A stretch of 64,000 nt of DNA from NCBI GenBank assembly GCA_035274465.1, contig DATEOF010000074.1:14017-78016 (forward strand), written 5' to 3'. The notes beneath the pieces were generated by a model. It saw nothing but the letters and a program-made list of their open reading frames with translations, made no database searches and was not told where the DNA came from. Made by a program: the position numbers and the translations under genes. Below, in pieces: positions 1 through 7,736 of the stretch. The stretch comes from JADGRF01 sp035274465. GTDB taxonomy: Bacteria; Myxococcota_A; Polyangia; Polyangiales; JAFGIB01. Positions within the stretch are counted from its first letter, which is position 1. Each line of letters opens with the position of its first letter.

Positions 1-2
1 TG

Positions 3-356
3 CTCGACGCGTTTTTGTGGAAGTTCCACACGCCGTTCTATCGCGACACCCTCGGCCCGCTGTACTTCGCGCCCGCCGAGGACCAGCCGGCGCGAAGCCG
101 AAAGGCAGGTTGGCTGCTCGGCGGCGCGGGCTTCGCGGCCATCGTCGGATTCGCCATCTGGAGCCCCAGCGCCCACCGTCTGACCGACCCCATCGACGTC
201 GCGAACCACGTGCGCTGGGGCCTCGAGCTCGCGCAACGCGGCGACCTCGCCGCCGCCGAGGAGCACGTGAACCAGGCCCTACAGCGCGATCCAAACGACG
301 CCAGCGCCAAGAGCGCGCTCGAATGGATCAAGACGCAGGCGCGCTCAGACCGCTGA
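3..356 (+). CDS. C-terminal fragment of a membrane protein with a TPR-like tail (5' truncated)
   Basis: The reading frame is open to the left edge of the window, so this is the last 117 codons of a longer gene. The visible part begins with a Trp/Phe/His-rich stretch (LWKFHTPFYRDTLGPLYF), which could be the loop after a lost membrane segment. One clear membrane helix follows (GWLLGGAGFAAIVGFAIW). The tail resembles one TPR unit (GLELAQRGDLAAAEEHVNQA, then LQRDPND). The C-terminus is probably soluble and may mediate protein contacts. The family cannot be named from this fragment. Its stop lies 29 bp inside the 3' end of the convergent sirtuin gene. Confidence 0.7.
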   Translation, partial: LDAFLWKFHTPFYRDTLGPLYFAPAEDQPARSRKAGWLLGGAGFAAIVGFAIWSPSAHRLTDPIDVANHVRWGLELAQRGDLAAAEEHVNQALQRDPNDASAKSALEWIKTQARSDR

Positions 357-1170
357 GTGCATCGACCAGCTCCGGGAGCACCTCGCCCGCAGGCGCCTGG
401 ATGAAGCGGCCGCGTTCGGAGCGGGTGGCCAGGTCGGAGTAGGGGCTGGGGTCGCGGTTGATGACGAGCAGAGGGATGCGCCGGCGGTAGGCGCGCTCGA
501 CGACCATCGAGGGCAGGTTGGTCGCGCCGGAGGTGCCGATCACGATCGCGAGCGCTGCGCGATCGATCGCCTGCAGCGTGCTGTGGAAGCGGAAGCGTTC
601 TTCATCGTAGCTCTCGTCGAACCACAGTACGTGTGGTCTGGTGGGGCTCTGGTCGTGCGGCGAGATCAAGAGCGCGCGTTCGCGGGGGCCGATGGCGCGA
701 CCGCGCTCCCATTGGTCGCCGAGCTCCTGCGGCAGCGGGAAGAGCTGCGCGTCGCGATCGTGGACCGCGCGCATGAAGTCGATATTGCCGTGGATCTGGT
801 AGGTGCGCGCGGGCGTGTTGCCGGCCCGCAGGTGCAAGCCGTCGACGTTTTGCGTCACGAGCACGAAGCGATCGCCCAGCTCGCGCTCGAGCCGCGCGAG
901 CGCGAGGTGTCCAGCGTTGGGCTCGGCGGCGCGGCACACGCTGCGGCGGTACAGGTACCAGCCCCAGATCTCGTCCGGCATGCGTTCGAACGCTTCGCGC
1001 GTGGCAAGTTCCTCCGGGAAGTAGTTGCGCGAGCCGATGCGCCAGTAGCCCTCTTCGCCGCGGAAGGTCGGCACGCCGCTCTCGGCCGAGATGCCGGCTC
1101 CCGTCAACACCAACACGAGGCGGCGTCCGTCCCAGGTGGTGCGTAACCAGTGCGCTGTGGAGTCGGTCAT
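328..1170 (-). CDS. SIR2-family NAD-dependent protein deacylase, zinc-cysteine-less
   Basis: A 280-residue sirtuin. Sirtuins remove acyl groups from lysine using NAD and release nicotinamide. The Rossmann signature VLTGAGISAESGVPTFRG is near the N-terminus, followed by TQNVDGLH and the catalytic histidine in QIHGNID. The C-terminal NAD-site segment is IVIGTSGATNLPSMVVERA. The four cysteines that bind structural zinc in most sirtuins are missing: the segment after the catalytic His is long and charged with no Cys pair. The start at 1170 was chosen because the upstream extension has no sirtuin similarity. It diverges from pdxR across about 130 bp. The physiological substrate is unknown. Confidence 0.88.
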   Translation of the reverse strand: MTDSTAHWLRTTWDGRRLVLVLTGAGISAESGVPTFRGEEGYWRIGSRNYFPEELATREAFERMPDEIWGWYLYRRSVCRAAEPNAGHLALARLERELGDRFVLVTQNVDGLHLRAGNTPARTYQIHGNIDFMRAVHDRDAQLFPLPQELGDQWERGRAIGPRERALLISPHDQSPTRPHVLWFDESYDEERFRFHSTLQAIDRAALAIVIGTSGATNLPSMVVERAYRRRIPLLVINRDPSPYSDLATRSERGRFIQAPAGEVLPELVDALSGLSAPAS

Positions 1171-1193
1171 GGCGCGGCAGTCTAGCGCGCTAC

Positions 1194-1233
1194 TTGGCAC
1201 ACTATAATCTGCTACATTGGCACAATTGACACG
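1194..1233. promoter_or_regulatory. Direct-repeat operator/promoter candidate between the sirtuin gene and pdxR
   Basis: Three copies of an eight-base direct repeat lie here: TTGGCACA at 1194-1201, TTGGCACA at 1217-1224 and the variant TTGACACG at 1226-1233. A perfect TATAAT sits between the first two, at 1203-1208. MocR/PdxR regulators typically bind direct repeats near their own promoters, so this is a reasonable PdxR operator. No good -35 box is spaced correctly for the TATAAT, so the promoter call is tentative. Confidence 0.45.
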
Positions 1234-1303
1234 TAGCCGAACTCGCGCTTGCCCCTGTACCGGGGGTAGGCAGCGGGCCATAACAACCAGAGCGAGGTGC
1301 CAA

Positions 1304-2845
1304 GTGGGCCAGAGCGTGGGGATTCGCGTGGATTCGCGGCGCAAGCAGCCGCTGCATCGTCAGATCTTCGACGAGGTGGTGGCGCGTATCGAAGCGCGCG
1401 CGTTTCCGCCGGGCTACAAGCTGCCGCCCACGCGCGTGCTGGCGACTGAGCTGGCTGCGCACCGCAACACCGTGGCGCGTGCCTACGCGGACCTCGAGGC
1501 GGCGGGCTTCGTGAGCTCGCGTGTGGGTCGGGGCACGTTCGTCGAGCGACTCGAGCGCCCGCAGCGGGAGGCAAAGGACGCGGTTGCTTCAGCTGCGGCG
1601 CCGCGCCGCGACATGCCGTGGGCGTCGCTGTTGTCGCGCGCCGCGCGCAGCGACGCGGTGCAGCGGCGCGAGAGCAAGCCGCGAATCGTCCAGAAGCCCG
1701 GCCTGATCAACCTGGCGCGCATGCAGCCCTCGGAGGAGTTGATCCCGGAGGCATTGCTGCGTCGCTGCATCAGCCGCGCGATGGCCGAGCACGGCTCGAG
1801 CGCGCTGCTCTACGCGCCGCCCGAGGGCACGCCGCGCCTGCGCGAGCAGATCGCTCGCGACCTGGTGGGGCGCGGAGTGCCGGTGCAGACGGCAGACGTC
1901 ATCGTCACCTCGGCCAGCCAACAGGGCCTGGATCTGGTGGCGCGCGCGCTGCTCAACCCGGGCGACACGCTCCTGGTCGAGCCCGCGACCTACACCGGTG
2001 CGATCGAGCTCTTCGGGTTGGCCGGTGCGCGCTTGTTGCCCGTGCCGATGGACGCCGAGGGGCCGGATCCGGACGGCCTCGCGCGCCTGTCGGGGCCCGA
2101 CGTCAAGGGGCTGTACCTGATGCCGAACGCCAACAACCCGACCGGCCGCATGCTCTCGACCGAGCGCCGCCGTCAGCTGCTGGAGTGGTCGCAGAAGTCC
2201 GGTATCCCGATCATCGAGGACGACTACGCGGCGGGCCTGGTGCTCTCGCCGCAGGATCCGCCGCCGCACCTGCGCGCGCTGGACGGCGACGTGATCCACA
2301 TCTCGACCTTCAGCAAGCGGCTCGCGCCGGGGTTGCGGGTCGGCTACATCATCGCGCCGGCACCGCTGCGCCCCGCGCTGATCGCGCTGAAGCACATCGT
2401 CGACCTCGGCACGTCTTTGCTCTTGCAGCACGGGCTGGCCGAGTTCATCGAGCGCGGCTACCTGCGCGCGCACGAGCAGCGCATGGCGCGCGAGTATCGC
2501 GAGCGCCGAGACGCGCTCGACGCCGCGCTCCGCAAGAGCCTGCCAGCCGAGTTTCGCTGGCAGCTGCCCGGCCACGGCCTCGTGCTGTGGCTGCGCTTGC
2601 CGCCGGGCATCACAGCGGAGGCGTTCTATGAAGAGGCCTTGCGGCGCGGCGTGCTGGTCGGGCCGGGCACGCACTTCAGCGTGGGCGCGCAGGCGGAGGC
2701 CGCGGTGCGCCTGTCGTTTTGCGCCGAGCCGAGCGCGCGTCTGGCCGAGGGCGCGCGTCGGCTGGGCAAAGCCTGCAAACAACTGCTCAACGTACGCCGT
2801 GCGGCCAAGGACGCCGGCGGTGACAGCGTGCTCGAACTGGTTTGA
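1304..2845 (+). CDS. pdxR: PdxR, MocR-type (GntR HTH plus aminotransferase fold) regulator of PLP synthesis
   Basis: A 513-residue MocR-family regulator. The N-terminal 80 residues form a GntR winged helix-turn-helix (LPPTRVLATELAAHRNTVAR, ending VGRGTFVERL). A linker leads to a full class-I aminotransferase domain with the PLP lysine in STFSKRLAPGLRVGY and the cofactor-site NPTGRML and EDDYA motifs. Family members sense PLP or amino acids and use the aminotransferase fold for effector binding. GTG at 1304 is preferred because GAGG lies six bases upstream; earlier in-frame codons have no ribosome site. It is 11 bp upstream of pdxS on the same strand, so it is probably transcribed with its target genes. 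A metabolic aminotransferase role is unlikely given the HTH. Confidence 0.9.
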   Translation: MGQSVGIRVDSRRKQPLHRQIFDEVVARIEARAFPPGYKLPPTRVLATELAAHRNTVARAYADLEAAGFVSSRVGRGTFVERLERPQREAKDAVASAAAPRRDMPWASLLSRAARSDAVQRRESKPRIVQKPGLINLARMQPSEELIPEALLRRCISRAMAEHGSSALLYAPPEGTPRLREQIARDLVGRGVPVQTADVIVTSASQQGLDLVARALLNPGDTLLVEPATYTGAIELFGLAGARLLPVPMDAEGPDPDGLARLSGPDVKGLYLMPNANNPTGRMLSTERRRQLLEWSQKSGIPIIEDDYAAGLVLSPQDPPPHLRALDGDVIHISTFSKRLAPGLRVGYIIAPAPLRPALIALKHIVDLGTSLLLQHGLAEFIERGYLRAHEQRMAREYRERRDALDAALRKSLPAEFRWQLPGHGLVLWLRLPPGITAEAFYEEALRRGVLVGPGTHFSVGAQAEAAVRLSFCAEPSARLAEGARRLGKACKQLLNVRRAAKDAGGDSVLELV

Positions 2846-2856
2846 GAGGTCGTGTC

Positions 2857-3738
2857 ATGAACAAAACTAGCAATGTCACGAAACTGGGTTTGGCCGAGAT
2901 GCTCAAGGGTGGCGTGATCATGGACGTGGTCGACGCCGAGCAAGCGCGCATCGCCGAGCAAGCCGGCGCGTGTGCCGTGATGGCGCTCGAGCGCGTGCCC
3001 GCGCAGATCCGCGCCGAGGGCGGCGTGGCGCGCGCCAGCGATCCGGCGATGATCCGCAGCATCCAGCGCGCGGTGAGCATCCCGGTGATGGCCAAGTGTC
3101 GCATCGGCCACTTCATGGAGGCGCGCGTGCTGCAGGCGCTGGAAGTGGACTTCGTCGACGAGAGCGAGGTGCTGACTCCGGCGGACGCCGAGTTCCACAT
3201 CGACAAGCAGGCCTTCAGTGTGCCGTTCGTGTGCGGCTGCCGCGATCTCGGCGAGGCCTTGCGGCGCGTGGCCGAGGGTGCGGCGTTGCTGCGCACCAAG
3301 GGGGAAGCCGGTACCGGTGACGTCGCCGAAGCCGTGCGCCACCTGCGCAAGCTGCGCGGACAGATCCGCGAGCTGCGTGGCCTGATGCCCGAGGAGCTGG
3401 TGCAAGCCGCCAAGCAGCTCGGCGCACCGCTCGAGCTGGTTGGCGAGGTCGCTCGCAGCGGCAAGCTGCCCGTGCCCAACTTCGCAGCGGGCGGCGTCGC
3501 CACGCCGGCCGACGCAGCGCTGTGCATGGCGCTCGGTGCGGAGTCGGTGTTCGTGGGCAGCGGCATCTTCCTGAGCGAGGACGCGCCGCGCCGCGCACGT
3601 GCCATCGTGACCGCCGTCACGCACTGGCAGGATGCGGTCGCGCTGGCGGAGGTGAGCAGCGGCCTGGGCGCGGCGATGCGCTCGGTGCCGGCGACCGCGC
3701 TCGCCGAGCACGAACGTTTCGCGGGGCGCGGAGCTTGA
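2857..3738 (+). CDS. pdxS: Pyridoxal 5'-phosphate synthase lyase subunit PdxS
   Basis: A 293-residue (beta/alpha)8 enzyme. It makes PLP from ribose 5-phosphate, glyceraldehyde 3-phosphate and ammonia supplied by PdxT. Family-specific sequence runs throughout: GGVIMDVVDAEQARIAE with the catalytic Asp, the substrate lysine in VMAKCRIGHFMEARVL, the second lysine in LLRTKGEAGTGDVAEA, and the phosphate-binding NFAAGGVATPADAAL and GAESVFVGSGIF. Length is normal. ATG 2857 is chosen because GAGAGG ends seven bases upstream; an in-frame start five codons earlier would lie inside that site. PdxS assembles as a dodecamer decorated by PdxT. A paired pdxST indicates the DXP-independent B6 pathway. Confidence 0.97.
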   Translation: MNKTSNVTKLGLAEMLKGGVIMDVVDAEQARIAEQAGACAVMALERVPAQIRAEGGVARASDPAMIRSIQRAVSIPVMAKCRIGHFMEARVLQALEVDFVDESEVLTPADAEFHIDKQAFSVPFVCGCRDLGEALRRVAEGAALLRTKGEAGTGDVAEAVRHLRKLRGQIRELRGLMPEELVQAAKQLGAPLELVGEVARSGKLPVPNFAAGGVATPADAALCMALGAESVFVGSGIFLSEDAPRRARAIVTAVTHWQDAVALAEVSSGLGAAMRSVPATALAEHERFAGRGA

Positions 3739-3742
3739 GGCG

Positions 3743-4309
3743 ATGGACATCGGAGTCCTCGCGCTGCAGGGCGCGTTCGAGCGCCACGCGCACGTGCTGG
3801 AGCGGCTCGGGCAGCGCCCCGTGTTCGTGCGCAAGCCCGAGCAGCTCGATGCGCTCGCGGGCCTGATCCTGCCGGGCGGCGAGAGCAGCGTGCAGCTCGA
3901 TCTGATCGCGCGCGCCGGTCTCGAGCCGGCGCTGCGGGCGTTCGCCGCCAGCGGCAGGCCCATCCTCGGCACGTGCGCGGGGTTGATCTTGCTCGCGCGA
4001 CAGGTGCGTAACCCCGAGCAGGCCAGCTTCGGGCTGCTCGACGTCAGCGTCGCGCGCAATGCCTACGGCCGGCAGATCCACAGCTTCGAGGCGCAGGCCG
4101 ACGAGCAGGAGTTGCCGCTGGTGTTCATCCGCGCCCCGCGCATCCTCGAGCTCGGAGCGCAGGTGGAAGTGCTGGCGCGCCATGGCGGCGAGGCCGTGTT
4201 GGTTCGCCAGCACAACATCCTCGGCGCGACCTTTCATCCCGAGCTGACGGGAGACGATCGCGTGCACACCTGGTTCACTTCGGCAGTTCGGCCAGCGCAA
4301 TTCCGGTGA
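3743..4309 (+). CDS. pdxT: Pyridoxal 5'-phosphate synthase glutaminase subunit PdxT
   Basis: A 188-residue class-I glutamine amidotransferase that hydrolyses glutamine and channels ammonia to PdxS. The N-terminus IGVLALQGAFERHAHVLERL and the oxyanion segment LPGGESSV are typical. The catalytic triad is visible: Cys78 in GTCAGLILLA, and His165 and Glu167 in TFHPELT. The start follows the pdxS stop by four bases, consistent with coupled translation and a fixed subunit ratio. The last 35 bp overlap the 3' end of the convergent YWTD lipoprotein gene. Confidence 0.97.
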   Translation: MDIGVLALQGAFERHAHVLERLGQRPVFVRKPEQLDALAGLILPGGESSVQLDLIARAGLEPALRAFAASGRPILGTCAGLILLARQVRNPEQASFGLLDVSVARNAYGRQIHSFEAQADEQELPLVFIRAPRILELGAQVEVLARHGGEAVLVRQHNILGATFHPELTGDDRVHTWFTSAVRPAQFR

Positions 4310-5522
4310 GCGTGCCCTGGCCGCTCAACAGTGTGTGCGCCATGCTGCCGTCCATCGCGGACGTGCCGACGGTGCCGCCGAGCGACGTGTAAAACATGCG
4401 ATTTCGGCCCGGGTCGAGCGTGACGCCGATCGCCTCGCTCACGTTCTTGACCAGGATCTCGCGGTCCTTGCGCATCGCCGGCTCGACGCCCGCCGGTGGA
4501 TCGAGCGGTGCACGCGAGACGGTGTTGTCGCCGCGATCGGTCCAGTAGAGCATGTGCTTGTCGTAGTCGATGTCGAGATCGATCGGCTCGGGCAGGCCCG
4601 CGAACAGGACCTCGATGTCCGTGCGCTTCGCGGGATCCTGGCCGGCGAGGTCGAGCGACGCGCGCTTGATCGTGCCCTGGTGCGCGTTGTCGCCGCCTTT
4701 CTGCGTCCAGTACAGCTTGCCGGCCTTGAGGTCGATCGCGATGCCCACGCACCACTTGCTGGCGTCGCGGCGATCGGTATCGCCGGTGCCGGTGGTGACC
4801 AGCGTCTCGATCATCGAGCCGTCCAGGTTGGAGCGCATCACGCGCATGCCTTCGCGATCCGACCAGTACAGCTTGCCGTTCTGCGCGTCGAGCTTCATCT
4901 GCTTGGGCGTGAACGTGCCGCCGGACTTCACGATGGTCATGACGTTCTTGCCGTCGAGATCCGAGCGCATCAGCGTACCGTCGTCGGCGCTCGGTGCGCC
5001 CATGTTGGTCCAGAACACGTGTCCGTTCTTCACGTCGACCGCGATGCCGTCTTGTCCGCTGCCCGCGCTTCCGGCCGCCACGATCGTCTTGACGTTCTTG
5101 CCGTCGTCACCCGCGCGGATCACGCCACCGAGGTTGTTGAGGTAGAACAGCGTCGGCGTGGTGTCCATCATCGCGGGTGGTGGCGTGGTCATCCCGGGAT
5201 CGGTCGCGGGCTTGTCCATGCCCGCGGGTTGGCCGGCATTGCCGCTGTTGGCTGCAGGCTTACCAGGCATCGCGGGCGTCGCTGGCGGCGTGGTGGTCAT
5301 CGTCGGCATCGCGGGCGTCGCAGTCATGCTCGCCGGTGTGCTGCTGGCCGGCCCGCTCGTGGTCGTGCTCGGAGCCGCGGCTCCGGCTGCGGTGTTGGCG
5401 GCAGGTGAGTCGGTCTTCGCCGGGGTGTTGTCGGGTCCTGCAGCCATTGGCTGCGAGCCGCCGTCACCACTGCAGCCGTTGGCTGCAAGCACCAGCACAA
5501 ATATCGACCATCGCTTGTCCAT
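4275..5522 (-). CDS. Lipoprotein with a six-bladed YWTD (LDL-receptor-like) beta-propeller
   Basis: A 415-residue exported protein. A hydrophobic signal (WSIFVLVLAANGC) ends in a weak lipobox, followed by about 110 residues of Pro/Ala/Thr/Met-rich spacer with repeated TPAMP-like units. The remaining residues carry six YWTD-type blades: LFYLNNLGGVIRAG, VFWTNMG, LYWSDREGMRVMRSNLDGS, LYWTQKGGD, LYWTDRGDNTVSRAPLD and MFYTSLGG. Such propellers usually act in binding rather than catalysis, here probably at the outer surface. ATG 5522 has AGAGG about eight bases upstream; a longer start would place non-signal sequence first. The ligand is unknown. Confidence 0.85.
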   Translation of the reverse strand: MDKRWSIFVLVLAANGCSGDGGSQPMAAGPDNTPAKTDSPAANTAAGAAAPSTTTSGPASSTPASMTATPAMPTMTTTPPATPAMPGKPAANSGNAGQPAGMDKPATDPGMTTPPPAMMDTTPTLFYLNNLGGVIRAGDDGKNVKTIVAAGSAGSGQDGIAVDVKNGHVFWTNMGAPSADDGTLMRSDLDGKNVMTIVKSGGTFTPKQMKLDAQNGKLYWSDREGMRVMRSNLDGSMIETLVTTGTGDTDRRDASKWCVGIAIDLKAGKLYWTQKGGDNAHQGTIKRASLDLAGQDPAKRTDIEVLFAGLPEPIDLDIDYDKHMLYWTDRGDNTVSRAPLDPPAGVEPAMRKDREILVKNVSEAIGVTLDPGRNRMFYTSLGGTVGTSAMDGSMAHTLLSGQGTLTGIALAELPK

Positions 5523-5673
5523 ATGGAGCCTCTTTCGCGGCTTACAGGGATACTCCCCCACTCATAGTGAGGGCTCAAGGCGGAGTCGAGCGCTCGCGCA
5601 TGTTTATTACATGGTCCCAAGCGCGGACGCGCGGAGCGCAAATAGCGCCAATTTTTAGCGGTTATCTGCTTGT

Positions 5674-5688
5674 GAGGCGTGTCGCCTC
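5674..5688. repeat. Small hairpin in the 290-bp divergent gap
   Basis: GAGGCG (5674-5679) and CGCCTC (5683-5688) form a perfect six-base stem around a three-base loop. It lies in the 5523-5812 intergenic region between two divergent lipoprotein genes. The rest of this gap shows no open frame and no convincing promoter boxes. The hairpin may be an operator or fortuitous. Confidence 0.3.
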
Positions 5689-5812
5689 GATCGCGTTGTT
5701 GAGCTTTGCAACGGGCATCGCACGTTTCGCTACGACGGGTCCTTAGGTAGCCGGCCACTAACGCAACACGAGCGCAACGCAGTCAGTCCACCTTTGCGCC
5801 GGGAGCAAATCA

Positions 5813-6364
5813 GTGCGGAATCCAATTCAGAGTCTCAGCCTGCTCCTGCTCGCGTCCCTATTTCCGGCTTGCGGTAGCGATAAGCCCGCCACCAGCGAGG
5901 AGCCCGAAGAAGAGGAGTGCGAGCCAGGCACGAACTGCGAGTGTCTCCCCTCTGGTCGAGGCACCAAGGTTTGTGACGTGATGACCCACGCGTTCGTCAT
6001 GTGTGACTGCTCGCGCTCGAATCAGCCGATCACGCCGGCAGCGAGTGGCGCAGGCGCAGGTGGTGCAGGCGCAGGCGGCGCAGGTGCAGGCGTTGCGGGC
6101 GCAGGTGGCGCAGGCACGGGCGCCGGCGGTGGGGGCGCGGCGGGCATATCCGGCGCGGGTGGCGCGACTGCCGGTGTCAGCGGTGCTGCAGCTGGCAGCG
6201 GCGGAGCGAGCATGGCGGGCGCTGGCGGGATGTCGGGTGGCGCAGGTGGTGCAATGGCTGGCAGCGGGGGTGCTGCGGCTGGGATGGGGGCCGGTGGTCG
6301 CGGGCTTGCGGGCCGAGGCGCGTCAGGTCGAGGTGGTGGCGCAGGAGGCCGGCGCGGGTTTTAG
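5813..6364 (+). CDS. Gly/Ala-rich low-complexity lipoprotein
   Basis: A 183-residue predicted lipoprotein starting at GTG 5813, with GGGAG eight bases upstream. The signal is short and leucine-rich, ending LFPAC, with the lipidated Cys at residue 20. An acidic stretch (EEPEEEECEPG) leads to a small region with six cysteines (residues about 36-67) that could form disulfides. From residue about 75 to the end it is almost entirely Gly, Ala and Ser in GAGGAGAG-like repeats, finishing with Arg-Gly-rich sequence. Such tails are common in Polyangia lipoproteins and are probably flexible surface spacers. No enzymatic motif is present. Confidence 0.75.
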   Translation: MRNPIQSLSLLLLASLFPACGSDKPATSEEPEEEECEPGTNCECLPSGRGTKVCDVMTHAFVMCDCSRSNQPITPAASGAGAGGAGAGGAGAGVAGAGGAGTGAGGGGAAGISGAGGATAGVSGAAAGSGGASMAGAGGMSGGAGGAMAGSGGAAAGMGAGGRGLAGRGASGRGGGAGGRRGF

Positions 6365-6390
6365 CGCTGGGTGATCGCCCGACTGCCTGA

Positions 6391-6825
6391 TTACCTCAGC
6401 GCGGCATAGCGCTCCCGAATCGTGGCAGGCGACAACTGCTCGATCACGCTGTTCAGCGACCAGCGGTGCCCGAACGGATCGACGATCCAGCCCACCCGCT
6501 CCCCATAGAACTGATCCTCCACCGGCCGCTCCAGCCTCGCGCCCGCCGCGATCGCGCGCGCGACGCTCGCGTCGACGTCGCTAACGTACACGGTCAGGCT
6601 CACGCTCGTGCCGCCACGCCGGATGGGCCCGATGCAGTCGATGTTCGGATACTCGTCGGCGAGCATGAACCGCGCGCCTTCGATCGTGAGCTCGGCGTGC
6701 GCGATGCGGTCGCCTTCGAGCAGGCGGTACGTCTCGATGGCGCCGAGTGCGCGGACGTAGAAGTCGATGGCCGCGATGCCGCCGTCGGTGATCAAATAGG
6801 GAACCAGAGCGTGCGTGCGAGTCAT
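6391..6825 (-). CDS. VOC (glyoxalase/bleomycin-resistance-like) family protein
   Basis: A 144-residue vicinal-oxygen-chelate protein with the paired beta-alpha-beta-beta-beta arrangement. It begins YLITDGGIAAIDFYVRALGA, has the central AELTIEGARFMLADE, and ends GWIVDPFGHRWSLNS. This is the PhnB/YdfO-like group, whose members bind or modify small molecules; the metal is not certain from sequence. ATG 6825 has GGAGG seven to eight bases upstream. It runs in the same direction as the thioesterase gene 56 bp upstream, so the two may share a transcript. Confidence 0.85.
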   Translation of the reverse strand: MTRTHALVPYLITDGGIAAIDFYVRALGAIETYRLLEGDRIAHAELTIEGARFMLADEYPNIDCIGPIRRGGTSVSLTVYVSDVDASVARAIAAGARLERPVEDQFYGERVGWIVDPFGHRWSLNSVIEQLSPATIRERYAALR

Positions 6826-6881
6826 GGGTGCCTCCAGGCAAAGAACGTAGGCGCCCGCCTTCACTCTGGCTTGGACGAAAT

Positions 6882-7667
6882 TTACCTGAGCACGGCCAAG
6901 CGGGCCTGATGCACGCTGCCGAGCGGCCCGCGCTGATCGGCGATCGCCACACCCGCCACGCTGATCCCGCGCTCCGCCTCGTGGTCGGACTGCCTCAGGC
7001 AAAACCACTCGCCCTCCGGTCGCCGCGACAGGTACAGCGTCGCATCCGTGTTGATGTACGGCACCACCCGGCGCTGCAGCAGGTTATCCGCGATGCTCGA
7101 CACTGCGTTCGCGAAGTCGGAGAGCGCGACAGCACGCTGCAACGGGCTCGGGGCCTCCGCCGCTACGAGCTGCATGGGCAGCCGAAACCAGATGGCCAGC
7201 GGCTCAGAACCCGTGCGCGGTACCCAGCGCGTCTCCACGCGCGTGTGAAAGCCCTTCGGCACATTCGGATCGCGAAAGCCGCGGATCAGCGACTCGACCG
7301 GCAGGTTCTCGAACCCTGCCGGCGGCTGCGAGTGGACCGAGGCGTGGATCTCACTCTCGCGCAGGAACAGCGCGCTCGCTCGCGCCAGCTCGGTCTGCTC
7401 GGCGAACAGGCTGGCTTGCAGCGCGGTCAAGCGCGCGCCCTTGCGCACGACCTCGCAGCGCACGCCCAGCGCGGCGTGCGGCACCGGTCGAAACATGTCG
7501 ACGGTCAAGCGCGCGCACACCAGCTGCGGATCGACGGCGGCCTCGAAGGCGCGCGCCAGCAAGCCGAGCACCGGTCCGCCGTGCAAACGGTCGGCGCCCC
7601 AAGGGCCGGTGGCGCAGGCGGTGGGCACGAACAGGTCTCCCGAGCGTTCGAATACGGCTGCTGTCAT
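6882..7667 (-). CDS. Acyl-CoA thioesterase-like double-hotdog protein
   Basis: A 261-residue protein of the TesB-like thioesterase group. It opens with TACATGPWGADRLHGGPVLGLLARAFE, where the GGP loop over the hotdog helix is typical. The second half ends in SDHEAERGISVAGVAIADQRG. Family members hydrolyse acyl-CoA thioesters in the cytoplasm. The sequence has two hotdog halves, one near residues 25-120 and one near 150-255. The hairpin just upstream (7688-7722) separates it from the creC-like gene, so it may have its own promoter. The substrate is unknown. Confidence 0.78.
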   Translation of the reverse strand: MTAAVFERSGDLFVPTACATGPWGADRLHGGPVLGLLARAFEAAVDPQLVCARLTVDMFRPVPHAALGVRCEVVRKGARLTALQASLFAEQTELARASALFLRESEIHASVHSQPPAGFENLPVESLIRGFRDPNVPKGFHTRVETRWVPRTGSEPLAIWFRLPMQLVAAEAPSPLQRAVALSDFANAVSSIADNLLQRRVVPYINTDATLYLSRRPEGEWFCLRQSDHEAERGISVAGVAIADQRGPLGSVHQARLAVLR

Positions 7668-7687
7668 GCAGGATGCATATCACGCTC

Positions 7688-7722
7688 AGGTGGTTGAACG
7701 GGAACACCCGTTCTAACCGCCT
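7688..7722 (-). terminator. Long hairpin after the exosortase operon (terminator-like)
   Basis: A 15-base arm (7688-7702) pairs with 7707-7722 around the loop AACA. Seven perfect pairs next to the loop are followed by a one-base bulge and eight more pairs with one G-T pair. It lies 15 bp past the creC-like stop and 20 bp before the thioesterase start. No U-tract follows, so it may act as an attenuator or mRNA end-protector rather than a canonical intrinsic terminator. Confidence 0.5.
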
Positions 7723-7736
7723 GGTATGACAATCAT

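Noticed and set aside
1304..2845. Metabolic aminotransferase
   Set aside because: The N-terminal GntR helix-turn-helix and the pdxST neighbours make it a MocR/PdxR regulator.
6045..6360. Collagen-like or CRISPR-like repeat in the Gly/Ala-rich gene
   Set aside because: The repeats are short, irregular and coding (Gly/Ala without a G-x-y register), with no constant repeat and spacer structure.
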